16,184 bases of DNA from Parelusimicrobium sp031549165 (GTDB lineage: Bacteria; Elusimicrobiota; Elusimicrobia; Elusimicrobiales; Elusimicrobiaceae), in assembly GCA_031549165.1 (NCBI GenBank), contig JAVBQE010000017.1, positions 1 through 16,184 of the forward strand, read 5' to 3'. Position numbers and translations under genes: made by a program. Positions 5,748 through 13,108 of this stretch are shown piece by piece; within the stretch, counting starts at the first letter, position 1, and every line of letters starts with the position of its first letter. The notes beneath the pieces are model-generated. The model worked only from the letters and a program-made list of their open reading frames with translations. It was not told where the DNA came from and made no database searches.

Positions 5748-6632
5748 TTATATCTTTTTTAAAGCAGCCTGATATAACTGCCCGGCCTTGTAGGAGCTGC
5801 GCACCAAAGGGCCCGCCGCCACGCCTTTAAAACCTATAGACAGCGCGTAATTTTTAAGTTCCTCGTACTCTGCTGTTTCTGGGTACCTTACGACGGGCAA
5901 ATGCTGTTTGGACGGCGAGAGGTACTGGCCCAGAGTAAGCAGGTCCACGTCGGCGGTGCGTAAATCTTTTAATGTTTGCTTCACTTCTTCCACCGTCTCG
6001 CCCAGGCCTAACATCAGGCCGCTTTTGGTTAAAATATCCGGCGCGGTATTTTTGCTTTCTTTAAGTAAATCTAAACTTTTTTGGTAGTCCGCGCCGACGC
6101 GCACGGCAGTATAGAGCGAGGGCACCGTCTCAATATTATGCGCAAGTACTGCGGGGCGGGCGGAGAGGACTGTTTTTAAGCTTTCAATATTTCCTGCAAA
6201 ATCAGGAATTAAAGGCTCTATTTTTACGTCTGGGTTTAGCTGGCGGATTGCAGACATAACATTATAAAAATGCTGCGCGCCGCCGTCTGGCAAATCATCG
6301 CGCGTGGGAGAGGTGAGTACCACATATTTAAGGTCCAGCGCGCGCACGCTGTGCGCTATGCGCTGCGCTTCGCCCGCGTCTATAGGTTTGGGGCACTGCT
6401 TGTTGACGGCACAGAATTTACACCCGCGCGTACACAGCGCGCCCAGTATCATAAATGTAGCGTCGCCTTTGGAAAAACATTCGCCCCTGTTGGGGCATTT
6501 GGCTTCTGCGCAGACGGTGTTTAAGGCCTCTTCTGTAAGCAAAGTGCGCACGGAAGACGTGCAGCAGGCATGCTCTTTAGCCTTGCTTTCTCCCACCATT
6601 TTTTTTAACCATTCGGGTATTCTTGTTTCCAT
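5748..6632 (-). CDS. lipA: Lipoyl synthase (radical SAM)
   Basis: 294 residues, the standard length. The enzyme inserts two sulfurs into octanoyl chains on carrier domains of 2-oxoacid dehydrogenases or the glycine cleavage H protein, giving the lipoyl cofactor. Both iron-sulfur motifs are present: the auxiliary cluster Cys41-x4-Cys46-x5-Cys52 (CAEAKCPNRGEC), and the radical SAM cluster Cys67-x3-Cys71-x2-Cys74 (CTRGCKFC). The C-terminal RSSY (278-281), whose Ser ligates the auxiliary cluster in LipA, is also there. GAGGAAG upstream of the ATG supports the start. No lipB or lplA is seen in the window. A palindromic repeat lies just upstream, between lipA and the divergent SpoIID-domain gene. 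Confidence 0.97.
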   Translation of the reverse strand: METRIPEWLKKMVGESKAKEHACCTSSVRTLLTEEALNTVCAEAKCPNRGECFSKGDATFMILGALCTRGCKFCAVNKQCPKPIDAGEAQRIAHSVRALDLKYVVLTSPTRDDLPDGGAQHFYNVMSAIRQLNPDVKIEPLIPDFAGNIESLKTVLSARPAVLAHNIETVPSLYTAVRVGADYQKSLDLLKESKNTAPDILTKSGLMLGLGETVEEVKQTLKDLRTADVDLLTLGQYLSPSKQHLPVVRYPETAEYEELKNYALSIGFKGVAAGPLVRSSYKAGQLYQAALKKI

Positions 6633-6646
6633 AATCTTCCTCTTCT

Positions 6647-6712
6647 GTCATCCTGAGCGTAGCGAAGGATCTTAAAGCGCGAAGAAAGATCCTTCGCTGC
6701 GCTCAGGATGAC
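6647..6712. repeat. Palindromic repeat, copy 1 (GTCATCCTGAGCG family)
   Basis: A 66-base inverted repeat with 27-base arms (6647-6673 and 6686-6712), beginning GTCATCCTGAGCG and differing at one position that still allows a G-U pair, and a 12-base loop. Repeats with this consensus are found scattered in many bacterial genomes. It lies between divergent genes, 14 bases before the lipA start and 26 before the plus-strand gene. Confidence 0.85.
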
Positions 6713-6738
6713 AAACGATATTTGATATTATATTAAAT

Positions 6739-8787
6739 ATGAAGAAAGTACTTTTTTTCACTTTTATTTTTTACGCGCTTACGCTGCGCGCCGGGCTTAC
6801 GGAGGATATGCAGGAGGCGAACAACCTCTACTTCTCCGCCAAACCCGCCGCCGCGCTTGAGAAGTATAAAAAAATTTCCAAAGACACAAATAACAGAGAC
6901 GCATTTTTAAACGCCGCATTTATCGCTTTAGAACTTAATAAACCCAAAGAAGCCGTGGACATAATGAGCGCAGCATACAAACTCTTCCCCTCCGACGAAA
7001 CTGTGCAGGACTTTCTGGGTGAGGCGTACCTGGCAGACGGGCAGTTTTTGTCTGCCGAGAAAATTTACTCTGCGCTCCTTGAAAACACGGAGAAAGAAAA
7101 TTTTTTCTACACCAACTTAGCGCGCTCTCAGACGGGCATGGACGAAGGGCAAATGGCCGAGCTCAACTTTAAAAGCGCGGCCAAAGGCACACAAGTTTCT
7201 TTTGCCAACTACATGCTCTGCTCGTTTTACGAAAAACAAAAAAAATATGCCGAGGCCGTAAAAGCCTGCTCGGCGGCGGTAATTTACGACCACCAGTTTA
7301 TTGAAGCGCGGAAAAAATATGCAGACGTGCTTATCCAAACCAAAGATTATAACGAAGCATGGAAGCAGCTGCGCACCGTTTACCTTGTAGAAAAAGACGA
7401 AGCCATAAAAAAACAAATGGACGCCATCGCCCACAAGCGCACCAAAACCGAGGGCGAAATTTTAAAGCCCAAAGAAATTTTAAAACACACATTCGTTAAA
7501 AGAATAGTTTCCTTAGACGAAAATTACCCCATGATAAAAGTAGCGCTCGGCGCGCAGGCCAACGGCTCACCCAGCGTAAGAAGCACTATAGACTTTTCCC
7601 CCTCTAACGATTTTCGCATTTTCAAAACTAAGACGGACGAATTTATCATCAACGGCAACGCCAAAGAAAACTGGAAGGCCGTTTTGGAAAACGGCAAAGC
7701 ATACATCGTGGACCCCAAAGGCAAGCGCACTGCTTTCACGGGCAGCATAATAATAAAACAAAACTCAGACGCAGAAACGGGCCACAGCGTAATAATAAAA
7801 AAACTCTCCACCGGCGCGGGTATGACGTGGGCAAGTTCTGACGACAAAGAATTCAGGGGCGACATTGAGATAGCGCATAACACCACCCTTAACACGCTTG
7901 TACCTATTAACCACGTTAATATTGAAGAATATTTATTTGGCGTAATAGCGTCCGAAATGCCGACGAGCTTTCCTTTGGACGCGCTGCGCGCTCAGGCGGT
8001 GCTCTCGCGCAGTTACACGCTTAAACATTTAGGCAAACATAAAAAGTGGGGCTACGACGTGTGCGACACGCAGCATTGCCAGGTGTACGGCGGCGTGCAG
8101 AGCGAAACGGAAAAAACCAACGCGGCCGTAGAGTCCACCGCAGGGGAAATTTTATCTTACAAAAACAAACCCGTTGAGGCTGTTTTCTCGGCTAACTGCG
8201 GCGGTTTTACGCAGAGTTCTAAGGACGCGGGGTGGAGCGCGATAGACTATTTAACGCCGCAGAGCGACTATAAAGATTTTGATTTTCTTAGCCTACAGCC
8301 CTTTCATTTCAAAGACTTACTGCAGCATGAGCAGGACGCTTACAGCGCCTATAAAAACAAAATCCTAAGCCCCGCCGCCTACCGCTGGGTGCGCGTGGTA
8401 GACGTAAAAACCATACAAAAAAATGTGGCTAAAAGAAATATAGGCGAAGTAACTGGCATAAGCATAGAGTCGCGCGCGAGGAGCGGCTACGTCAGCAAAG
8501 TGCGCGTCACAGGCACCAAAGGCAGCGCGGTGTTTGATAAGGAAAATACGATAAAAAGAAATTTAGCCCTCGGTATGCTAAGAAGCACATACTTTTACAT
8601 ACAGCCTGTTTACGAGAAGAAAAAGCTGAAAGAATTTGTAATCTTCGGCGGCGGCTGGGGCCACGGCGTAGGCTTTTGCCAAACGGGCGCCGGCGGCAGA
8701 GCCCAGGAAGGCCAGGGCTACCAGGAAATCCTGCGCCACTATTTCCCCATCACCACACTGGAAAACATACAGAACAAAAAAGAATAA
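6739..8787 (+). CDS. Secreted TPR-repeat protein with C-terminal SpoIID/LytB domain
   Basis: 682 residues. An N-terminal signal peptide (about 1-18, ending near LRAG) is followed by TPR-like helical repeats (about 22-230) and a SpoIID/LytB domain (about 380-675). Family hallmarks: NIEEYLFGVIASEMPTSFP with the Glu (E406) that aligns with the catalytic Glu of the SpoIID lytic transglycosylase, ALRAQAVLSRSYTL, VCDTQHCQVYGG with a His-Cys pair, ANCGG, and GGGWGHGVGFCQTGA near the end. SpoIID-type enzymes cut denuded glycan; LytB-type relatives enhance amidases. A periplasmic cell-wall remodelling role is the natural inference, with the TPRs as a partner-binding module. The TPR fusion is larger than classical SpoIID. 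No Shine-Dalgarno is visible; TATTAT (6726-6731) sits eight bases before the ATG. Stands alone. Confidence 0.9.
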   Translation: MKKVLFFTFIFYALTLRAGLTEDMQEANNLYFSAKPAAALEKYKKISKDTNNRDAFLNAAFIALELNKPKEAVDIMSAAYKLFPSDETVQDFLGEAYLADGQFLSAEKIYSALLENTEKENFFYTNLARSQTGMDEGQMAELNFKSAAKGTQVSFANYMLCSFYEKQKKYAEAVKACSAAVIYDHQFIEARKKYADVLIQTKDYNEAWKQLRTVYLVEKDEAIKKQMDAIAHKRTKTEGEILKPKEILKHTFVKRIVSLDENYPMIKVALGAQANGSPSVRSTIDFSPSNDFRIFKTKTDEFIINGNAKENWKAVLENGKAYIVDPKGKRTAFTGSIIIKQNSDAETGHSVIIKKLSTGAGMTWASSDDKEFRGDIEIAHNTTLNTLVPINHVNIEEYLFGVIASEMPTSFPLDALRAQAVLSRSYTLKHLGKHKKWGYDVCDTQHCQVYGGVQSETEKTNAAVESTAGEILSYKNKPVEAVFSANCGGFTQSSKDAGWSAIDYLTPQSDYKDFDFLSLQPFHFKDLLQHEQDAYSAYKNKILSPAAYRWVRVVDVKTIQKNVAKRNIGEVTGISIESRARSGYVSKVRVTGTKGSAVFDKENTIKRNLALGMLRSTYFYIQPVYEKKKLKEFVIFGGGWGHGVGFCQTGAGGRAQEGQGYQEILRHYFPITTLENIQNKKE

Positions 8788-8826
8788 GCGGGAGATTGCC
8801 GCGTCGCGTTGCTCCTCGCAATGACA
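8788..8826. repeat. Fragment of a GAGATTGCCGCG/CGCAATGAC-type repeat
   Basis: Directly after the SpoIID-domain stop codon. GAGATTGCCGCG, later CTCCTCGCAATGACA, resembles one arm of a palindromic repeat widespread in bacteria (CATTGCGAGGAGC...). ATTGC and GCAAT can close a loose hairpin. Only one arm is present here. Confidence 0.5.
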
Positions 8827-8870
8827 ACATAAATTAAGAACACCTTTTGCGCGCTGCATCCGCGCAATCC

Positions 8871-9053
8871 CGCGCACGAATGTGCGCGAAAAACCAGGCC
8901 AAAACAAGTGCCAGGTTAAAACGCAGGAAATTTGAGAACCCTCGCATTTTCTTCGGGGCGACAGCGTACTGGTGTACGTTAGTCCCCGAAAAAATGCGAG
9001 GGTTCTCAAATTTACAAGGCTTTACCGATCTACAGCCGCGAGCGCGTAAGCGC
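8871..9053. repeat. Structured intergenic element, copy C (GTAC-capped hairpin family)
   Basis: The most regular copy. There is a 5' hairpin CGCGCAC-GAAT-GTGCGCG (8871-8888), an outer helix GGTTAAA/TTTACC, a perfect 23-bp central stem (8928-8950 with 8991-9013) extended by TTCGGGG (8952-8958) with CCCCGAA (8984-8990), an apex AGCGTAC (8963-8969), loop TGGT, GTACGTT (8974-8980), and a 3' hairpin GCGC-GTAA-GCGC (9042-9053). The apex and GGNGCGACA match copy A, while the stem sequence is unrelated. It lies between two convergent genes and contains no supported CDS. Confidence 0.75.
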
Positions 9054-9076
9054 GAGCCAACTAAATAAAGCCGTCA

Positions 9077-12000
9077 TCAAACAGATTTGTATCTACCTTG
9101 TTGTATGCGCATTATTGTGGCCTCATAACTCTTAAACATAAGGTCAATATCCTTCTGCATCTCCTCTTCCGTTTTGCCCGACCTCAAAATCTTACCCAAA
9201 TGCTCCACATAGCCGGGGTTAATAGCCATAATCTGGCTGCGGTATGCAGACAGCTCGGGCGCATTCGCTACGCCGGCAAGCTGCAGGCCGTAGTCATCCT
9301 GCTTTGCCTGTATGTCAAGCTCGCGGATGTCCGCCCTCCACTTGTCGTCAAGTTTTTTTAAATTCGGGCTGGCCTTGTCTTTGGCATATTCGGCTTTATA
9401 AGCGGCGGCGTAGGCGTCAAAAAGTTTTTTGGCGCGCTCGGTGAAAACGGGGTTTTTGTACTGGTCAAAATTTTTCTTAACAGGCGCAAAGTTAAAGACG
9501 GGCGTGGAGGTTTGCACAGTTACAGTCTTTTTGCCGGCGTAGGAACTTTTGGTGTTATTATACCAGTCATTAAGTTTTTTGCCTTCGGCTTCTGCCTCTT
9601 TTTCACCCAAATTTTTGCCCCATATTTCTTTTAGGCGTTTTAAATATTCCGCGTTAAGCGCGTCCATTTTTTTAGCCGTGGCGGCTTTGTCTGCGTCGGT
9701 TTCGTGCGAGTTAACTATTTCGTCTTTCATCTCTTTAAGGTTGTCAGAGATTTGCAGGTAGTTAAGCTCATTCATTTTTTGGTTAAACTCGTCGTAGGCT
9801 TTTTCGCCTGCGGCGGTGTCTGTGGCGGAGGCTAAGTCTCTGTAGAGTTTAGCGCGCGCGGCCTGCACAGTTTGCTGCGCGGCGGGCTTTAGGCCCTCAA
9901 ACCATTCCTTCTGGTCTTTTTCTAAAGTGGTTTTAACTTCACCCAACCAGTCCGCTTGTTTTTTGTCGTCATACTTTTTAGCATAGGGCGCAATTTCTTG
10001 TGAGAATAAATTTGCCGCAGCTTCCAGCTCCGCTTTCTTTTTGTCTTCGGGGATATTTTTGGCGTTGATGGCCGCCTGGCGCTCTAAATGCTTTTCGCTT
10101 TTTGCCTTAAGGTCGGCCGCTTCTCCGGGCGTGAGCACGGAGTAAATGTCGTTAACATAATCTTCCAGAGTTTTACGGTTTGCCTGCATGGCCTGCGCGG
10201 CTTGTTTGTTGTCTAAAGCCGAGATAAAATCTTTTCTTTTTGCCAGGTAGCCTGCTTCTTCTTTTTCAATAGCTTCCATGTCAATTTCGGGCTTAGCGAT
10301 TTGCGTCTCAAGGTTATTAAGATAGCCCTGCTCAATGGTGTTGTAGGCGGAGAGATCACGCGGGGTTAGGCTGGCGGCAAGTTTGTCGCGCTCTTCAATA
10401 TAATTTAATTTAAGTTTTTCAAGATGTTCTTTTAAGGTGTCGCGCATTAAAATGGTCTGCACCTTTTTTTCGTAATGCGGGTACTGGGCCAAAAGTTTTT
10501 CTTTAGTCTCGTCCGGGTTGTCCTTCATGCCGTCTATGATGACATTGCCTTCTTCGGTCTGCTCCTCAATAACTTTTAACACTTCTTCCAAAAGTTTGGG
10601 GCTGTCTTTAAGTTTTAGTTTAGCTTCGTCTGCCACTTTGTTTTGCGCTTCGTTAAAAATTTGGCGAAGGGCGGTTTTAGACGCTTCTAAATCTATACTC
10701 TTTTTTACAGCCTGCTCGTCCGGAGAAGAAGATGAAGAAGAGGATGGCACACTGACGGACCCGCCGCTGCTCCCGCTGTCCGGGTCAGAGGCGGAGCTGG
10801 AAGGCACGCCGGAGCCGCCGGAACTTTTAGACGGCGCAGACGGTTTGGAGGATGAGCCGCCGGATGAAGTACTTCCGCCGCCGGAAGCGCCGGAACCTTT
10901 TGAGCCGGAAGACGAAGACGGCGCGCTTACTGGCGCTTTGCTTACAGCCTGTTTGGCGGCGTCATAATTATTAACCACAGCGCTTTTGTCGGCGGGCGTA
11001 ACGGTCTGCGCGGGCGCGCTGTCTTTATACACTTGCGCGAAATCTTTGGCAGGCGCACCCGGCTGCTGCGCGGCGGGCGCGCTTTCGCCCTTAACGGCCT
11101 GGGCGAGCGTCGGCTTCTCTGCGGCAGGCTTAGCAGGCTCCGCTTTAGGCGCGGCTTGCGCGGCGGCGCTTCTTAAAGCTTTTGTAAACGCGGGCACCGC
11201 CTCGCGCGCCGCGGCGATGGTGGCGGGGATATTGCCGTCCCTAAAATTATTATTGATGGTTTTTACGGGTAAAAAGTCTTCCCTTTTAAAAGGTTTTTCG
11301 TAAGTCGCGGCAGGCTCGCGCGCGGACAGCGAGGGCGCGACTTCCGCCTCCGCCTGCGGGCGCGTTACGGCGGCGCGAGACACAGTGTCGTCTTTTTTTA
11401 CTTCTTCTTTTTTAGGCTGCGCGTTTACTTTTTCTATTTTTGTTTTTACAAATTTGTCTATCTTTGCAGAATGCGTTTGGATAATGTTGTCAATTTTATG
11501 TTCGCTCGCGTCTTCTTTAACGGCTTCTTTTCTTACGTCGGCCACCATGGCGTCTTCCATGGCTACAAGCTCTTTCATTTCGGGCCGGGTTAAGACGGGG
11601 GACACCTTATTATTAAAGTCCTTAGCGGAAGCTTTTATGCTCTGCTCCAGCATGTCCGCCTGGTATTCTCTGAGGCGTAAATTTATGCGCGCTTCGGTTT
11701 TGTTAAAAAGGTTTATTATGCGCGCCTCTGCGTCCTGCGCGCTGAGCGCTGTTTCTATTTCCTGCAGGCCGCGGGCCTTCATGGCGTCAATTTCCGGGAT
11801 TAGGAATTTGGAGACGTCTTCTCCGTAGTTACCAGCAATTCTTTTTCTTATTTCAGCTTCGGCTTGTAAAAAACGCTCTTTAATTTCGGCTGCTTCTTCC
11901 GGCGTTAAAGTGCTCTTTGGTTTGGGAGAAAAAAGTTTGGCAAAGAAGCCCTGCTCACGCCCTATTTCCGGCGTGTACTGCCCATGCTCCTGCGCGCCTA

Positions 12001-12091
12001 CCGGCGCGGCAGGCTTGTCCTTAGGAAGAGCAAAAAATATTGCCGCCCCAAAAAGCGCCAGCACACCTATGCCCAGAAGAAGTTTTTTCAT
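9077..12091 (-). CDS. Large exported coiled-coil-like protein of unknown function
   Basis: 1004 residues, no family recognised. Residues 1-22 are a positively charged, hydrophobic export signal or membrane anchor; VGA-QEH (about 33) is a possible signal peptidase site. Residues 60-225 are charged and probably helical; 230-388 are Ala/Pro/Lys-rich; 389-457 form a Ser/Gly/Pro linker; 459-1004 is again a long Lys/Glu/Ala-rich helical region. I see no cysteine in the whole protein. This suggests an extended periplasmic or surface scaffold rather than an enzyme. An AAAGGAA lies about ten bases before the ATG, inside the end of the upstream glycosyltransferase gene, whose stop codon is directly adjacent (TAA-ATG). 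That suggests coupled expression and perhaps that the protein, with its Ser-rich linker, is related to the enzyme's job; this last point is inference. Confidence 0.85.
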   Translation of the reverse strand: MKKLLLGIGVLALFGAAIFFALPKDKPAAPVGAQEHGQYTPEIGREQGFFAKLFSPKPKSTLTPEEAAEIKERFLQAEAEIRKRIAGNYGEDVSKFLIPEIDAMKARGLQEIETALSAQDAEARIINLFNKTEARINLRLREYQADMLEQSIKASAKDFNNKVSPVLTRPEMKELVAMEDAMVADVRKEAVKEDASEHKIDNIIQTHSAKIDKFVKTKIEKVNAQPKKEEVKKDDTVSRAAVTRPQAEAEVAPSLSAREPAATYEKPFKREDFLPVKTINNNFRDGNIPATIAAAREAVPAFTKALRSAAAQAAPKAEPAKPAAEKPTLAQAVKGESAPAAQQPGAPAKDFAQVYKDSAPAQTVTPADKSAVVNNYDAAKQAVSKAPVSAPSSSSGSKGSGASGGGSTSSGGSSSKPSAPSKSSGGSGVPSSSASDPDSGSSGGSVSVPSSSSSSSPDEQAVKKSIDLEASKTALRQIFNEAQNKVADEAKLKLKDSPKLLEEVLKVIEEQTEEGNVIIDGMKDNPDETKEKLLAQYPHYEKKVQTILMRDTLKEHLEKLKLNYIEERDKLAASLTPRDLSAYNTIEQGYLNNLETQIAKPEIDMEAIEKEEAGYLAKRKDFISALDNKQAAQAMQANRKTLEDYVNDIYSVLTPGEAADLKAKSEKHLERQAAINAKNIPEDKKKAELEAAANLFSQEIAPYAKKYDDKKQADWLGEVKTTLEKDQKEWFEGLKPAAQQTVQAARAKLYRDLASATDTAAGEKAYDEFNQKMNELNYLQISDNLKEMKDEIVNSHETDADKAATAKKMDALNAEYLKRLKEIWGKNLGEKEAEAEGKKLNDWYNNTKSSYAGKKTVTVQTSTPVFNFAPVKKNFDQYKNPVFTERAKKLFDAYAAAYKAEYAKDKASPNLKKLDDKWRADIRELDIQAKQDDYGLQLAGVANAPELSAYRSQIMAINPGYVEHLGKILRSGKTEEEMQKDIDLMFKSYEATIMRIQQGRYKSV

Positions 12092-13000
12092 TTAAAAGAT
12101 TCCTTTTAAACAATATAACAAAAATTTGCCGGGGTATTTAGCCGGGTCCGGCGCGACTTGGAAGAACGGGTATTTATCAAGCCCGGTTTTTTTGTAAAAA
12201 CTTATATTATTTTCACACCTGCTTCCGCCTAAGGCCAGCCACTCTTTGTAACGCCAGTACCACTCTTTAAAATAATAATATTTCCAAAATTTTCTGTGGC
12301 CCACGGCGTGCACTATGGCGGCGGTTTTAAGTGCAGCGCAGCTGCGCCGCGCCTCGCAGTTAAATTTCTCGTCAAGAGGCGTAATGGCAAATTTAAAATG
12401 CTCGCACATCAAAAGCAAAATCCCCTGGTCCGGGTAATAAAGAGAGCCTGCAAGCTCGGCTGTTTTTTTGTAGCACCACTCTGTTAGGCCTTCGTAAGGC
12501 AGCACGTCTGAGATGCTCATTATGCCGGCGTTGTAATGGGCGGCAGTCATGTCAAAGCCGTCTACAGGTTTAGTAAAGTTAACGCCCACGCGCTCGTCGT
12601 AATATTCGCGGCGGAAGCCTATGCCTGTGGACACTTCTCTCATGCCGGAGATATCGCCTTGAATTATGATGTCTGTGTCCAGCCAGAAAGAATTTTTGTA
12701 CTCGCTGAGATACTTAAAACATTCGTAGCGCACAAAGGTCATCTCTCCGTAATCTTTAATAGCGTGCGGGAGAAAGCCTTCTATCTGCGGTAATTTGTAA
12801 GGCAAAAATGTTGCGGGTAAAATGGTGGCTAAAACTTTTAAATCTTCTTCGGAGAAATTTTGGTAGTAGATAAAAAGGTCGGAACTTTTTAGAAGTTCCT
12901 GGTTATATTTTTTAAGGCCTAATAATACTATGCCGAGTGCGAAAGCTAAGTTTCCCGTGGCGCCTAACACAATGGCTGTTTTTTCTTTTTTGTTTGTCAT
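12092..13000 (-). CDS. GT8-like glycosyltransferase
   Basis: 302 residues. The pattern fits the GT-A fold, family 8 (LgtC/glycogenin type), which moves a sugar from a nucleotide donor, usually UDP-glucose or UDP-galactose. Visible: the metal-binding DxD (D108-T-D110) in FWLDTDIII, the YNAGIM motif (156-161), PDQGILLL (190-197), LDEKFNC (209-215), and VHAVGHRKFW (230-239), matching the H-x-G-x-KPW motif with Phe for Pro. The N-terminal stretch AIVLGATGNLAFAL is hydrophobic but lies within the domain, so the enzyme is probably cytoplasmic. GAGAGGA lies about nine bases before the ATG. A palindromic repeat separates it from aspS upstream, and it abuts the 1004-residue gene downstream. The acceptor is unknown: lipooligosaccharide or a protein are both possible. 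Confidence 0.82.
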   Translation of the reverse strand: MTNKKEKTAIVLGATGNLAFALGIVLLGLKKYNQELLKSSDLFIYYQNFSEEDLKVLATILPATFLPYKLPQIEGFLPHAIKDYGEMTFVRYECFKYLSEYKNSFWLDTDIIIQGDISGMREVSTGIGFRREYYDERVGVNFTKPVDGFDMTAAHYNAGIMSISDVLPYEGLTEWCYKKTAELAGSLYYPDQGILLLMCEHFKFAITPLDEKFNCEARRSCAALKTAAIVHAVGHRKFWKYYYFKEWYWRYKEWLALGGSRCENNISFYKKTGLDKYPFFQVAPDPAKYPGKFLLYCLKGIF

Positions 13001-13020
13001 TAAAAGTTGTCCTCTCTTTT

Positions 13021-13097
13021 GTCATTCTGAGCGTAAGCGAAGAATCTTTTCGTAAGCTGAAGCGTACAGAAAGATTCTTCGCTTCGCTCAGAATGAC
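13021..13097. repeat. Palindromic repeat, copy 2 (GTCATTCTGAGCG family)
   Basis: An inverted repeat of 77 bases with arms 13021-13049 and 13070-13097. The arms differ by one inserted base, and the loop is 20 bases. It is the same family as 6647-6712, but every C-to-T change in one arm (CATCCTG to CATTCTG, GGATC to GAATC) is matched in the other arm. It lies between aspS and the glycosyltransferase gene. Confidence 0.85.
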
Positions 13098-13108
13098 AAC
13101 TTTAAAAA

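Noticed and set aside
8578..9009. 143-residue minus-strand frame across the SpoIID end and copy C
   Set aside because: It overlaps a solid gene antisense and continues through the inverted repeat; no domain or ribosome site.
10518..10967. 149-residue plus-strand frame rich in Glu/Asp/Pro
   Set aside because: Antisense shadow of the Ser/Gly/Pro linker of the 1004-residue protein.
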